DNA of 64,000 nt. Origin: Jejuia sp040720935 (GTDB lineage: Bacteria; Bacteroidota; Bacteroidia; Flavobacteriales; Flavobacteriaceae). Below the pieces are notes generated by a model. The model had not been told where the DNA came from and did no database searches. It worked only from the letters and a program-made list of their open reading frames with translations. The stretch spans positions 62,001-126,000 of the forward strand of contig NZ_JBFDAE010000008.1 in the NCBI RefSeq assembly GCF_040720935.1. The letters are read 5' to 3'. The translations under genes and the position numbers were made by a program. Positions 17,848 through 26,723 of this stretch are shown here, piece by piece; positions within the stretch are counted from its first letter, which is position 1; every line of letters begins with the position of its first letter.

Positions 17848-17972
17848 TACGGATTATCATTCCATACAAGTAATGGCAAGGGAAAAACAGGGTTTTGTTG
17901 ATAACTTATATCATTTGTTAATAAAGGAAGTGCATTTTAACGATTTTTTATGATATCAGCATTGATAGGGGT

Positions 17973-18920
17973 TCAGCGCATTTTTGCGCCATCATCAAAT
18001 TGATATCCATTTAAAAGCGATTTTGTATCCATTAATTTCTTTCCGGGAAGCTTGATTTTTAAGATATTTATATAGCCTTCAGTAACTGAAACTTTTAGGG
18101 TTTTCTTTGTTGAAATAATTGTACCAACACTATTATTGTGAGATTCAATTTCTTTTTCAACGTCATATATTTTGATATCTAAAGTTTCTTCACCATTAAT
18201 TAAGGTGCACCAAGCTGCCGGATAAGGCGCTAATCCACGAATATGATTGTATATATCCTCGATCGGTGAGTGCCAGTTAATTTTACAGTTTTCTTTATTT
18301 AATTTATAAGCGGTTTTAATAGCCTCACTTTCTATTTGAGACGATGTTGTTACATTACCACTTTTTATTAATTCGACAGTTTTTATTACCAAGTCGCTTC
18401 CCAATTGCATTAATTTATCGTGAAGACTTCCTGCATTTTCCTCTGGATGTATGTCAATTTCCTCTTGAAGAATCATCTCACCTGTATCAATTTTTTCGTC
18501 TATAAAAAATGTGGATACGCCAGTTTTGGTTTCACCATTTATAACCGCCCAATTTATAGGTGCAGCGCCACGGTAATTTGGTAGGAGCGAGGCATGTAAA
18601 TTAAACGTACCATATTCTGGCATTTGCCAAACCACTTTTGGCAACATTCTAAAAGCAACTACTATTTGAAGATTAGCATTTAGAGCTTTTAATTCTTCAA
18701 TAAAATCTTTGTTCTTTAAATTGGTAGGCTGTAAAATAGTTAAGCCTTCCTGTTTTGCATACTGTTTTACGGCGCTTTCGTTTAGTTTTCTTCCGCGACC
18801 GGCAGGTTTATCGGGAGCGGTTATCACACCTACTATATGGTATTGATGTTCTACCAATGCTTTTAAAGTTGCAACAGCAAAATCGGGAGTACCCATAAAT
18901 ACAATTCTTAAATTCCTCAT
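17973..18920 (-). CDS. fmt: Methionyl-tRNA formyltransferase
   Basis: A 315-residue protein: 'MRNLRIVFMGTPDFAVATLK', 'GVITAPDKPAGRGRKL', the catalytic/folate region 'FNLHASLLPNYRGAAPINWA', 'GETKTGVSTFFIDEKIDTGE' and 'NHIRGLAPYPAAWC'. It formylates initiator Met-tRNA in the cytoplasm. Its start codon overlaps the recQ stop by 4 bp (ATGA), so the two are translationally coupled. Normal length. Confidence 0.96.
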   Translation of the reverse strand: MRNLRIVFMGTPDFAVATLKALVEHQYHIVGVITAPDKPAGRGRKLNESAVKQYAKQEGLTILQPTNLKNKDFIEELKALNANLQIVVAFRMLPKVVWQMPEYGTFNLHASLLPNYRGAAPINWAVINGETKTGVSTFFIDEKIDTGEMILQEEIDIHPEENAGSLHDKLMQLGSDLVIKTVELIKSGNVTTSSQIESEAIKTAYKLNKENCKINWHSPIEDIYNHIRGLAPYPAAWCTLINGEETLDIKIYDVEKEIESHNNSVGTIISTKKTLKVSVTEGYINILKIKLPGKKLMDTKSLLNGYQFDDGAKMR

Positions 18921-20824
18921 AAATGGCTCAATTTGTATGTGTTTGTTTTTGTAATCGTTATAATATTATGCTCTAAAAGCAATCTTAAAACTTGCTTTGT
19001 TTGTACATCATTACAACCTATGGTTTGGGTAATATGTCTTGAAGATGTATCACCAGATTCTAAAAGTTGAATGATTCGTTTTTTGATGTCTTCTAAACTC
19101 AATTCAGTCTTTTTTGAATTTTTAGTGGTGCAAACCGAACACATTCCGCAAGGTGCTATGTCTTTTTCTCCAAAATAACTTAAAAGTTGCATGCTTTTGC
19201 AAAGGTCATCATTATTTATATAATCAATCACAGCACTTACCTGTTCTTCTTTAAGTTTATTTTGTTGGTTTATTATTGAAGCAATTCGGTTAATGGTTTT
19301 ATCATCTTCCCGAGGTTCAATAAAGGTGATTTGAGCATCCGTTTTGGTATGATTCAAAGTGATGATGTCATCTATTGCCAATTGTTCTAATGTTTGAATG
19401 ACAACATGTTCTGAAACCGAAGCTTTATCGGCCATTTTCCTCGTATTAATATCGGTTTGATGGTCGAAAATACCCCCATAACTTCTTAATATAGATTTTA
19501 CAACTGTTTCAAAATCAGCATGTTTTTCTAAATAGTTGAATATGGAACTGTTTGATGCTATAAATTGTACTAAAACTTTATTTTTAAACTGATTTGATAA
19601 ATTGATGATGCTGTTTCTATCCAAAACTTGCAACGCATTATAGCATAAAATGCCGTTAAAATCATAAGTTTTACAGAACCTATTAAAATCGAAATCATGT
19701 GTTGTGTATTCGCCTTCGCCGTAGGAAATTTGAAAATAATTACACAACTTCCGATATATTTGTTTCACACTTTTAACCGAAGGCAACACCTTTAAAAACT
19801 GATGCTTCACTAAAGCTTCATCACTTTTGTTTTTTAAAACAATGGCAAATGCCTTATCGCCGTTTCTGCCAACCCGACCAGCTTCTTGAAAGTAACTTTC
19901 TATACTTTCTGGCAAGTTTAAATGAATAACTGTTTTTACATCAGGTTTGTCAATCCCCATACCAAAGGCGTTGGTAGCAACCATTACTTGTTTTTGGTTG
20001 CGTATCCACGCATTCATGTTCTTGTCTTTCTCTGTGGCATCTAAGCCACCATGATAATAAGTAGATGAAATTCCTCTTGAGGTTAAATGAGAACTCACTT
20101 CTAAAGTAGATCTTCGGTTTCTAACATATATAATTGAAGACCCTTGATATTTTTTAAGAATAGTCTCCAGCCGATAATATTTATCTTCTTCATGCAACAC
20201 CATATACCCAAGATTGGGTCTAAAAAACGATTGTCTAAAAATTTTTGGATTTATAAAATCGAGTTCTTTAACAATGTCGCCAACAATTTTAGGTTTTGCA
20301 GTTGCAGTTAATGCAATAACATTTGCAGTTGGTTGCAGCTGCCGTAATTTTACGATATTTTTGTAAGCAGGTCTAAAATCGTTGCCCCATTGCGAGATAC
20401 AATGTGCTTCGTCAACAGCAATAAGGTTTACGTTCATTTGACGGATACGGTCTTGCACCAATTCTTGCTCAAGTCTTTCAGGGGAGAGGTACAAAAATTT
20501 ATAATTCCCGTAAATGCAATTATCTAAAAGCGTATCTATTTCGCTCGAACGAATACCGCTAGTTAGTGCAATAGCCTTAATGCCTTTGTCATTCAAGTTT
20601 TGAACTTGGTTTTTCATAAGTGCAATTAGTGGGGAAATTACAATACAAATCCCTTCTTTTGCTAGCGCTGGAATTTGAAAACACAATGATTTTCCTCCGC
20701 CAGTAGGCAATAGGGCAAAGGTATCTTCACCTTCAATTGCGGCATTGATAATTTCTTCTTGTAACGGTCGAAACGAAGTAAATTTCCAATAACGCTCTAA
20801 TATGTTTAACGGGTGTTGGGACAT
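18917..20824 (-). CDS. recQ: ATP-dependent DNA helicase RecQ
   Basis: A 635-residue superfamily 2 helicase. Motif I is 'LLPTGGGKSLCFQIPAL', motif II 'AVDEAHCISQWGNDFRP', motif III 'ALTATAKP', motifs V-VI 'MVATNAFGMGIDKPDV' and 'QEAGRVGRNGDKA'. The RecQ zinc site ('C-KSMQLLSYFGEKDIAP-CGMCSVC') and a C-terminal winged helix ('LLESGDTSSRHITQTIGCND') follow. No HRDC domain is apparent. It unwinds recombination and replication intermediates. The start is 1 bp past the stop of the ATPase gene upstream, so ATPase-recQ-fmt look like one minus-strand operon. Confidence 0.95.
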   Translation of the reverse strand: MSQHPLNILERYWKFTSFRPLQEEIINAAIEGEDTFALLPTGGGKSLCFQIPALAKEGICIVISPLIALMKNQVQNLNDKGIKAIALTSGIRSSEIDTLLDNCIYGNYKFLYLSPERLEQELVQDRIRQMNVNLIAVDEAHCISQWGNDFRPAYKNIVKLRQLQPTANVIALTATAKPKIVGDIVKELDFINPKIFRQSFFRPNLGYMVLHEEDKYYRLETILKKYQGSSIIYVRNRRSTLEVSSHLTSRGISSTYYHGGLDATEKDKNMNAWIRNQKQVMVATNAFGMGIDKPDVKTVIHLNLPESIESYFQEAGRVGRNGDKAFAIVLKNKSDEALVKHQFLKVLPSVKSVKQIYRKLCNYFQISYGEGEYTTHDFDFNRFCKTYDFNGILCYNALQVLDRNSIINLSNQFKNKVLVQFIASNSSIFNYLEKHADFETVVKSILRSYGGIFDHQTDINTRKMADKASVSEHVVIQTLEQLAIDDIITLNHTKTDAQITFIEPREDDKTINRIASIINQQNKLKEEQVSAVIDYINNDDLCKSMQLLSYFGEKDIAPCGMCSVCTTKNSKKTELSLEDIKKRIIQLLESGDTSSRHITQTIGCNDVQTKQVLRLLLEHNIITITKTNTYKLSHL

Positions 20825-20825
20825 T

Positions 20826-21356
20826 CTAAATTAAAGTGTTTAAAATGAAATTGGTACGTGCTTCAATAGCTCCAAAAGGCACATCGATTGGTGTGTAATT
20901 GAAATCCGTATATGTCTTTAATAAATGGTTGTGAATGTCTTTTGCTTGGGAGAAACTTTCATAACGTTCAGTATCATTTTTATGGATAGCTTCCCATGGT
21001 TTTAAGATAAAAACCGTATCATAAACAGCATTTTTTGTGGTTTGGATAAAATGATCAGGATAAGGATCTCCTATATAATTCATATATGCCAAAACATCTG
21101 GAATGCCTCTGTCAAAAAAAACAATATCACTTTTTAAAGTTTCCGAAGTTTGAAATTGTTCTAACCGTCCTTTTAAAAGTAATTCACTAAATAATAATGG
21201 ATTGGTTAAAAATAATTGGTCAATGCCTTCTTTTCGGGCATCTATAATTACCTGTCTCGATATTTCTTCAAAACAGGTATAATTTTTTCTTATTAATTCG
21301 TTAATGATAGTAGATTTCCCAGTTCCTGGGCCACCAGTAATTACAATTTTTTTGAT
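20826..21356 (-). CDS. P-loop ATPase of the NadR/AAA_28-like type, non-standard start codon
   Basis: Read from 21356 the frame gives 'IKKIVITGGPGTGKSTII', 'YTCFEEISRQVIIDARKEG', 'LFSELLLKGRLEQF', 'DIVFFDRGIPDVLAYMNY' and 'VFILKPWEAIHKNDTERYES'. That is a complete 176-residue member of a common flavobacterial ATPase family with Walker A GGPGTGKST. The in-frame stop TAA at 21375-21377 is followed only by ATT CAA ATC ATT TTA AAT ATC AAA AAA ATT, with no ATG, GTG or TTG before the P-loop. By family comparison the start should be at the ATC (21354-21356). The first usable standard start (TTG at 21092) would cut off the Walker A motif. Either AUC/AUU is used or the start was mutated. Function is probably a small-molecule or nucleotide kinase-like ATPase. 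Confidence 0.75.
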   Translation of the reverse strand: MKKIVITGGPGTGKSTIINELIRKNYTCFEEISRQVIIDARKEGIDQLFLTNPLLFSELLLKGRLEQFQTSETLKSDIVFFDRGIPDVLAYMNYIGDPYPDHFIQTTKNAVYDTVFILKPWEAIHKNDTERYESFSQAKDIHNHLLKTYTDFNYTPIDVPFGAIEARTNFILNTLI

Positions 21357-21427
21357 ATTTAAAATGATTTGAATTTAAATGTAAAAATCGGAATTTAACT
21401 GCTATAAAAAAAATGGAAAGTAAACCT

Positions 21428-21435
21428 TATATTTG
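21428..21435 (+). promoter_or_regulatory. -7 box for the DUF493 gene
   Basis: TATATTTG, matching TAnnTTTG, 17 bp before the ATG at 21453. Confidence 0.5.
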
Positions 21436-21452
21436 CAGCTTAAAAATAGGTT

Positions 21453-21746
21453 ATGAGCATACCTCCAAATCCAGATGAATTTTACAAAAAACTAAAAGCA
21501 CAGTTATACGATACTGCGTTATGGCCTAGTGAGTATTTGTACAAGTTTATCGTTAAAACAGACACTACAAAAATTACTAAAGTAGAATCTCTTTTTGACA
21601 ATATGGGTGCTGTAATACATACAGTTGCATCCAAAAACGCGAAATATACTAGTGTTTCCATTAATGTGATGATGAAAAATCCAGATGCTGTCATTGATAA
21701 ATATAAAGAGGTAGCAGAAAAGATTGAAGGAGTTATTAGCCTTTAG
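21453..21746 (+). CDS. DUF493 (YbeD-like) protein
   Basis: A 97-residue protein matching the DUF493/YbeD fold: 'FYKKLKAQLYDTALWPSEYL', 'YKFIVKTDTTKITKVESLFD', 'SKNAKYTSVSINVMMKNPDA' and 'VIDKYKEVAEKIEGVISL'. It has an ACT-like alpha/beta fold. Function is unknown, though E. coli YbeD lies near lipoate genes. It has its own promoter box and heads the run DUF493-DUF4290-murA. Confidence 0.88.
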   Translation: MSIPPNPDEFYKKLKAQLYDTALWPSEYLYKFIVKTDTTKITKVESLFDNMGAVIHTVASKNAKYTSVSINVMMKNPDAVIDKYKEVAEKIEGVISL

Positions 21747-21806
21747 TTTTTTTTCGTATTTTGCAGCATTGCAACTTCATAGAATTTAAATACCACACTT
21801 ATAATT

Positions 21807-22454
21807 TTGATTGATAATTTAGAGTACAATACAGAGCGAGAGCATTTAATAATTCCAGAGTATGGACGTCATCTTCAAAAAATGATAAACCATGCTAAAT
21901 CTAGGGAAACCAAGGAAGAGCGCGAAAAATTAGCCAAAGCCATTATATCTGTAATGGGTAATTTGCAACCACATTTGCGTGATGTTCCAGATTTTCAACA
22001 TAAACTTTGGGATCAGTTGTTCATCATGGCCAACTTTGAATTGGATGTAGAATCGCCATACCCAATTCCGAATAAAGAAGAAATTTACGCACGTCCTGAA
22101 ACTTTGGAATATCCCCAAAATCATCCAAAATATCGTTTTTACGGCAATAATATCAAAACAATGATAGATGTTGCAAATACATGGGAAGAAGGGGAACTAA
22201 AAGAAGCTTTGCTTTACACTATTGCAAACCACATGAAAAAATGTTTCTTAAACTGGAATAAAGATACCGTTGAAGATGCAGTAATCTTTAATCACTTATA
22301 CGAACTCTCAGGTGGTAAAATAGATTTGAGAAATTCTAAAGAGGAATTATCAGATGCTACCAATTTAATGCGCACCAAAGGTAAATACAGCAGCAATTCC
22401 GGCAGCAAAAAGAAGAAAAGCAATTCTAACAATCGTCAAAGAAAACGTTACTAA
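21807..22454 (+). CDS. DUF4290 domain protein
   Basis: A 215-residue protein typical of Bacteroidetes: 'LEYNTEREHLIIPEYGRHLQ', 'EREKLAKAIISVMGNLQPHL', 'DFQHKLWDQLFIMANFELDV', 'YPQNHPKYRFYGNNIKTMID' and 'ALLYTIANHMKKCFLNWNKD'. It ends in a basic, low-complexity tail ('GSKKKKSNSNNRQRKRY') that could bind nucleic acid. It starts at a TTG (21807), which gives the family's usual N-terminus. It lies 8 bp upstream of murA and is probably co-transcribed. Function unknown. Confidence 0.88.
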   Translation: MIDNLEYNTEREHLIIPEYGRHLQKMINHAKSRETKEEREKLAKAIISVMGNLQPHLRDVPDFQHKLWDQLFIMANFELDVESPYPIPNKEEIYARPETLEYPQNHPKYRFYGNNIKTMIDVANTWEEGELKEALLYTIANHMKKCFLNWNKDTVEDAVIFNHLYELSGGKIDLRNSKEELSDATNLMRTKGKYSSNSGSKKKKSNSNNRQRKRY

Positions 22455-22462
22455 GTTTACCT

Positions 22463-23770
22463 ATGGGAACATTTAAAATTGAAGGAGGTCACCAGCTAAA
22501 AGGCAGCATTCAACCTCAAGGTGCTAAAAATGAAGCATTACAAATTTTATGCGCGGTATTGCTCACTCCAGAGAAAGTTACCATTAATAACATTCCAGAT
22601 ATTATTGATGTTAACAAGCTTATCAACTTATTAAAAAAATTGGGGGTTAAAGTTGAAAATCTTTCCAAAGGAACATATACATTTCAGGCAGATAACGTTA
22701 ATTTAAAATATTTAGAATCCGATCAATTTAAAATTGATGGTCGAGGATTACGTGGATCTATCATGATTGTTGGTCCCTTATTAGCGCGTTTTGGTAAAGG
22801 ATATATCCCGAAACCAGGTGGCGATAAAATTGGTCGTCGTAGATTGGATACACATTTTGAAGGACTTATTAAACTAGGTGCAAAATTTGGCTATAGTAAA
22901 GAAGAACAATTTTACGGTGTTGAAGCTAAAAAGCTAAAGGGCGCTTATATGTTATTGGAGGAAGCTTCGGTAACAGGTACTGCAAATATCGTGATGGCAG
23001 CTGTTTTGGCAGAAGGACAAACCACAATTTACAACGCAGCTTGCGAACCTTACTTACAGCAATTATGTAAAATGCTGAATAGAATGGGCGCAAAAATTAG
23101 TGGTGTTGGTTCTAATATGTTGATTATTGATGGTGTTGAAAGTTTAGGCGGAACAGACCACACGATGCTTCCTGATATGATTGAAATAGGAAGTTGGATT
23201 GGTCTCGCGGCAATGACTAAAAGTGAATTGACCATTAAAAATGTAAGTTGGGACGATTTAGGCGTAATTCCTAATGTGTTTAGAAAACTAGGGATTACTG
23301 TTGAAAAGCAAGGCGATGATATTCATATTCCAGCGCATACCAATGGTTACGAAATACAAAATTTTATTGATGGCTCTATTTTAACAATTTCCGATGCGCC
23401 GTGGCCTGGGTTTACACCAGATTTATTGAGTATTATTCTTGTGGTTGCCACACAAGCAAGAGGAAGTGTTTTGATACATCAAAAAATGTTCGAAAGTCGT
23501 TTGTTCTTCGTGGATAAATTGATAGACATGGGCGCAAAAATTATTCTTTGCGATCCACATCGTGCAACAGTTATTGGTCACGATTTTAAATCTACTTTAA
23601 AGGCAACAAAAATGACATCTCCTGATATTAGAGCTGGAGTTTCTTTATTAATTGCTGCCCTTTCTGCAAAAGGCACATCTACCATTCAAAATATAGAACA
23701 AATAGATCGCGGTTATGAGAATATAGATGAACGTTTAAAAGCTATTGGTGCGCATATTGAGCGGGTCTAG
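22463..23770 (+). CDS. murA: UDP-N-acetylglucosamine 1-carboxyvinyltransferase, Asp in place of active-site Cys
   Basis: A 435-residue EPSP-synthase-fold enzyme: 'GGHQLKGSIQPQGAKNEALQ' (catalytic Lys and Asn), 'GRGLRGSIMIVGPLLARFG', 'EEASVTGTANIVMAAVLAEG', 'LPDMIEIGSWIGLAAMTKSE' and 'DAPWPGFTPDLLSIILVVA'. It transfers enolpyruvate to UDP-GlcNAc, the first committed step of peptidoglycan synthesis. The loop that usually reads GGCxIG is 'KPGGDKIGRR', so residue 121 is Asp. In other bacteria Cys-to-Asp at this site gives insensitivity to fosfomycin. Confidence 0.96.
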   Translation: MGTFKIEGGHQLKGSIQPQGAKNEALQILCAVLLTPEKVTINNIPDIIDVNKLINLLKKLGVKVENLSKGTYTFQADNVNLKYLESDQFKIDGRGLRGSIMIVGPLLARFGKGYIPKPGGDKIGRRRLDTHFEGLIKLGAKFGYSKEEQFYGVEAKKLKGAYMLLEEASVTGTANIVMAAVLAEGQTTIYNAACEPYLQQLCKMLNRMGAKISGVGSNMLIIDGVESLGGTDHTMLPDMIEIGSWIGLAAMTKSELTIKNVSWDDLGVIPNVFRKLGITVEKQGDDIHIPAHTNGYEIQNFIDGSILTISDAPWPGFTPDLLSIILVVATQARGSVLIHQKMFESRLFFVDKLIDMGAKIILCDPHRATVIGHDFKSTLKATKMTSPDIRAGVSLLIAALSAKGTSTIQNIEQIDRGYENIDERLKAIGAHIERV

Positions 23771-23858
23771 TTTTTGGGTTATTAAGTTCATGATAATTGG
23801 GTTATTAAGGCATTACGACAAAATAACCTAATAACCCAATAACTATTTAACCAGTAAG

Positions 23859-24719
23859 TTACTTAATTGGAATGTAAAATTCAGTTTTTAACTTTTCTTC
23901 AGCAACACGTTCTGGATTACTAATGTAGCGTTCTCTAACAGGTTCGTCGCGTAATTCAAAATCGGTAGTCGTTAACCAATCGTTGAACATATAGTTATAC
24001 ACCTGTTCAAAATTTTTATAAGACCCTTGGTATAAAAACATGGCAAATTTGCCGCCTTTTAAAGTTTTTACGCCAATATCCCCAACTGGTTTAGCATCTT
24101 TATGAATTATTAAACAGGCATCATATCTTATGTTTTTTTCGTCGGTAACTTTTGGGTCATCGTGCGGCAAACCAATATGTTGAATGCCTTTGGTAAATAA
24201 TTTCTGCGCTTTTACTTGTCGCCATAACTTTTTCCAAGCACTTGCATAATCCAAGGTTTGGTATGCACCTTGCAGTCGGATGTACAAACATTTTTTGTCT
24301 TCAATTTCTAGGATTTTAGGTTTTTTAATGTTTAGTGTTGTTTTCATGATATTCGTTTTTTTGATGGTGAATGATTTATCTTTTCGGTATGCGCTGGGAG
24401 TAATCCCAAAATGAGTTTTAAAAGCTTTAGATAATGATGAAGGTGTTTCAAACCCAACGTTATAAGCAATAGCTTCAATAGTTAATTTTGAATAACGCAA
24501 TAGTCTTGCAGCAGTTTCAATCCGTGTTCTGGAAATATATTTTCCAATGGGCTCGCCTAAAAGCGCTCTGCTGATCCTATGAAAATGAAAGGGCGAAAAA
24601 CAGGAAAGTTCCGCCAATGTTTTTATGTCAATTTTACCATCCAAATGGTTATTGATGTATTCAATAATTACATTTAAGCGTTCGTTGTAAAATACGTTAT
24701 TGGGTGGTTTTGCTTTCAT
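23859..24719 (-). CDS. AraC family regulator with GyrI-like effector-binding domain
   Basis: A 286-residue protein. Residues ~10-110 hold the two AraC helix-turn-helices ('IKTLAELSCFSPFHFHRISR', 'EAIAYNVGFETPSSLSKAFK', 'HFGITPSAYRKD'). Residues ~130-286 form a GyrI/Rob-like ligand-binding domain ('CLYIRLQGAYQTLDYASAWK', 'IGLPHDDPKVTDEKNIRYDA', 'GKFAMFLYQGSYKNFEQVYN'). The frame is open to 24815, but a -7 box (TATATTTG, 24738-24745, minus strand) lies inside that extension. The ATG at 24719 ('MKAKPPNNVFYNERLN') is therefore preferred. It probably responds to an amphipathic or drug-like ligand. Confidence 0.88.
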   Translation of the reverse strand: MKAKPPNNVFYNERLNVIIEYINNHLDGKIDIKTLAELSCFSPFHFHRISRALLGEPIGKYISRTRIETAARLLRYSKLTIEAIAYNVGFETPSSLSKAFKTHFGITPSAYRKDKSFTIKKTNIMKTTLNIKKPKILEIEDKKCLYIRLQGAYQTLDYASAWKKLWRQVKAQKLFTKGIQHIGLPHDDPKVTDEKNIRYDACLIIHKDAKPVGDIGVKTLKGGKFAMFLYQGSYKNFEQVYNYMFNDWLTTTDFELRDEPVRERYISNPERVAEEKLKTEFYIPIK

Positions 24720-24737
24720 GGCTTTGTAATGGTAAGG

Positions 24738-24745
24738 CAAATATA
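24738..24745 (-). promoter_or_regulatory. -7 box for the AraC-type gene
   Basis: TATATTTG on the minus strand, ending 18 bp before the ATG at 24719; it decides that start over the longer frame. Confidence 0.55.
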
Positions 24746-25016
24746 AAATGTCTATTTGATAGTTACTTTTCCAATCTTGCTGAAGTTGTTTTTTGTTTAT
24801 CCCAAAGGAGGACATCTTTATAGGCTCAATTCGTGTTTGTTCGACCCTTTCAGGACCGTATTAATACTTGGCATATCTATATGTTTGAATCCTTCAGACT
24901 CTTTTTCTATTCCGTCCTTAAAAAAAAAATGTTCAATTTGAAATCTTACTTAACAACCTTTGTATTCTTCTAACTAACGCAGTTATTAATCCAAAGTTGA
25001 TGCATCCATATTTGTC

Positions 25017-25036
25017 ATTCCTGTGCCGGCGGGAAT
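25017..25036. repeat. REP-like palindrome in the AraC-menI spacer
   Basis: ATTCC-t-GtGCCGGC-g-GGAAT, a GC-rich imperfect inverted repeat of the type scattered between flavobacterial genes. The rest of 24746-25102 is AT-rich spacer with no gene seen. Confidence 0.45.
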
Positions 25037-25102
25037 CTCTTTAATTATTCGTTCTAATTTATGCAAGCATTTTGTATTTTTACACGCCTTTAAAAATAAA
25101 CG

Positions 25103-25534
25103 ATGTCTATGCAAATTTCAAAAGAAACCATTTTTGAGCGTTTCAAAGCCATAAGTCAAAACACGTTAATATCACATTTGGGAATTGAGTTTGTAGATGT
25201 GAGCGACGATTTTGTAGTAGGTAGAATGTTGGTTACTTCTAAATTACACCAACCAGATGGCGTGTTACATGGAGGAGCTACTGTAGCTTTGGCTGAAACT
25301 ATTGGTAGTTTTGCTTCATTGGTTTTAATGGATAGCGATAAAATGTTTGTTCGTGGCATCGAGATTTCAGCAAATCATATAAAAAGTGTTAGGGAAGGTT
25401 ATGTATATGCAAAAGCGGTGTATCTGCACAAAGGTAGGACCACGCAATTGTTGGAAATACGGGTTACCGATGAGGAGGATAACCTTATTTCGCTTTGTAA
25501 GTTGACCACCATTGCGCTACCCAGAAAAAATTAA
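25103..25534 (+). CDS. menI: Hotdog-fold thioesterase, probable DHNA-CoA hydrolase
   Basis: A 143-residue PaaI/MenI-type hotdog protein: 'TLISHLGIEFVDVSDDFVVG', 'MLVTSKLHQPDGVLHGGATV', 'ALAETIGSFASLVLMD', then 'EISANHIKSVREGYVYA'. The central His-Gly-Gly and the downstream Glu are the catalytic residues of the family. The next genes, 5 bp and 56 bp on, are isochorismate synthase and MenD. Context points to hydrolysis of 1,4-dihydroxy-2-naphthoyl-CoA in menaquinone synthesis. The symbol rests on context. Confidence 0.85.
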   Translation: MSMQISKETIFERFKAISQNTLISHLGIEFVDVSDDFVVGRMLVTSKLHQPDGVLHGGATVALAETIGSFASLVLMDSDKMFVRGIEISANHIKSVREGYVYAKAVYLHKGRTTQLLEIRVTDEEDNLISLCKLTTIALPRKN

Positions 25535-25539
25535 GAGCA

Positions 25540-26667
25540 TTGGAGATTTTTTTTAACCGTTTAGAACAACAGCTTAAAAGCCAATTGCCCTTTGTTGTTT
25601 ATAGAAAACCGAATACCATAAACGTAAAAACTATACTTCAAAAGGATGATGCCTTACACATTACAAAACATTTTGAAGAAAGTGGATTTGTATTTTCTCC
25701 ATTTGATGATAGAAAGAATAGTGTTTTATTTCCTCTAGAAAGTTCTGAAGTTTTATCCATAGATGGTGTCGTGTCAAAAACAGTTGATATTTCTCGCAAG
25801 CCTATCATTTCTGCACAGGTAGGAACGCACAAAGCATCTAAGGAACACCACATCAACCTCGTAAAAAAAGGTGTTGAAGCTATAAAAAATGACCAATTCC
25901 TAAAAGTTGTAGTATCACGTCAAGAAGCCGTAACACTTCAGAATAAAAACCCCATTTCAATATTTAAAAACCTTTTAGCAAACTATGCTTCAGCATTTGT
26001 GTATTGTTGGTACCATCCAAAAGTGGGGTTGTGGTTGGGCGCAACGCCAGAAACATTACTGAAAATAGAAGGACGACAATTTTCCATTATGGCATTGGCG
26101 GGAACTCAGAATTACAACGGCACAAGAGAAGTAATTTGGAAAGACAAAGAATTGCAAGAACAACAATTTGTGACTGATTTTATTTTAGATAACATCAAAT
26201 CGACAGTCGAAAATATAAAAGTTTCAGAACTAGAAACCGTTAAAGCTGGAAATTTGTTGCATTTAAGAACCCAAATAAAAGGCACACTCAATCTACAGAC
26301 TTTAAAGTTTGAAGCCTTATTAAGAAGTCTGCATCCAACACCTGCGGTTTGTGGTTTACCTAAAGTGGCCGCAAAAGAATTTATCTTAAAAAATGAAGAT
26401 TATAATCGTGAATTCTATACTGGGTTTTTAGGCGAGTTGAATTTTGAAACCGATTTAAAACCTAGAACTGGGAAACGTAATATTGAAAACAGAGCATACA
26501 CTTTAAAAAGAAAATCGACACAACTTTACGTGAATTTGCGCTGTGTACAAATTAAGGATGATAAAGCTTTTATTTATGTTGGTGGTGGCATTACAGAAAC
26601 GTCCGCCCCGGAAAGTGAGTGGGAGGAAACGGTTTCAAAATCTATGGTAATTAAAAAGGTGTTGTAA
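25540..26667 (+). CDS. menF: Isochorismate synthase
   Basis: A 375-residue chorismate-utilising enzyme: 'FLKVVVSRQEAVTLQNKNPI', 'FVYCWYHPKVGLWLGATPET', 'IMALAGTQNYNG', 'LRTQIKGTLNLQTLKFEALL', 'LHPTPAVCGLPKVAAKEFIL' and 'IYVGGGITETSAPESEWEET'. It converts chorismate to isochorismate, the entry to menaquinone. It starts at a TTG (25540) 5 bp after the thioesterase stop, so the two genes are coupled. Its product is used by MenD downstream. Confidence 0.92.
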   Translation: MEIFFNRLEQQLKSQLPFVVYRKPNTINVKTILQKDDALHITKHFEESGFVFSPFDDRKNSVLFPLESSEVLSIDGVVSKTVDISRKPIISAQVGTHKASKEHHINLVKKGVEAIKNDQFLKVVVSRQEAVTLQNKNPISIFKNLLANYASAFVYCWYHPKVGLWLGATPETLLKIEGRQFSIMALAGTQNYNGTREVIWKDKELQEQQFVTDFILDNIKSTVENIKVSELETVKAGNLLHLRTQIKGTLNLQTLKFEALLRSLHPTPAVCGLPKVAAKEFILKNEDYNREFYTGFLGELNFETDLKPRTGKRNIENRAYTLKRKSTQLYVNLRCVQIKDDKAFIYVGGGITETSAPESEWEETVSKSMVIKKVL

Positions 26668-26723
26668 TTAAAGTTGTTTGATTGCTATTTCTTAATTTAG
26701 CGTTTAGATTTTTTTAAAACTAA

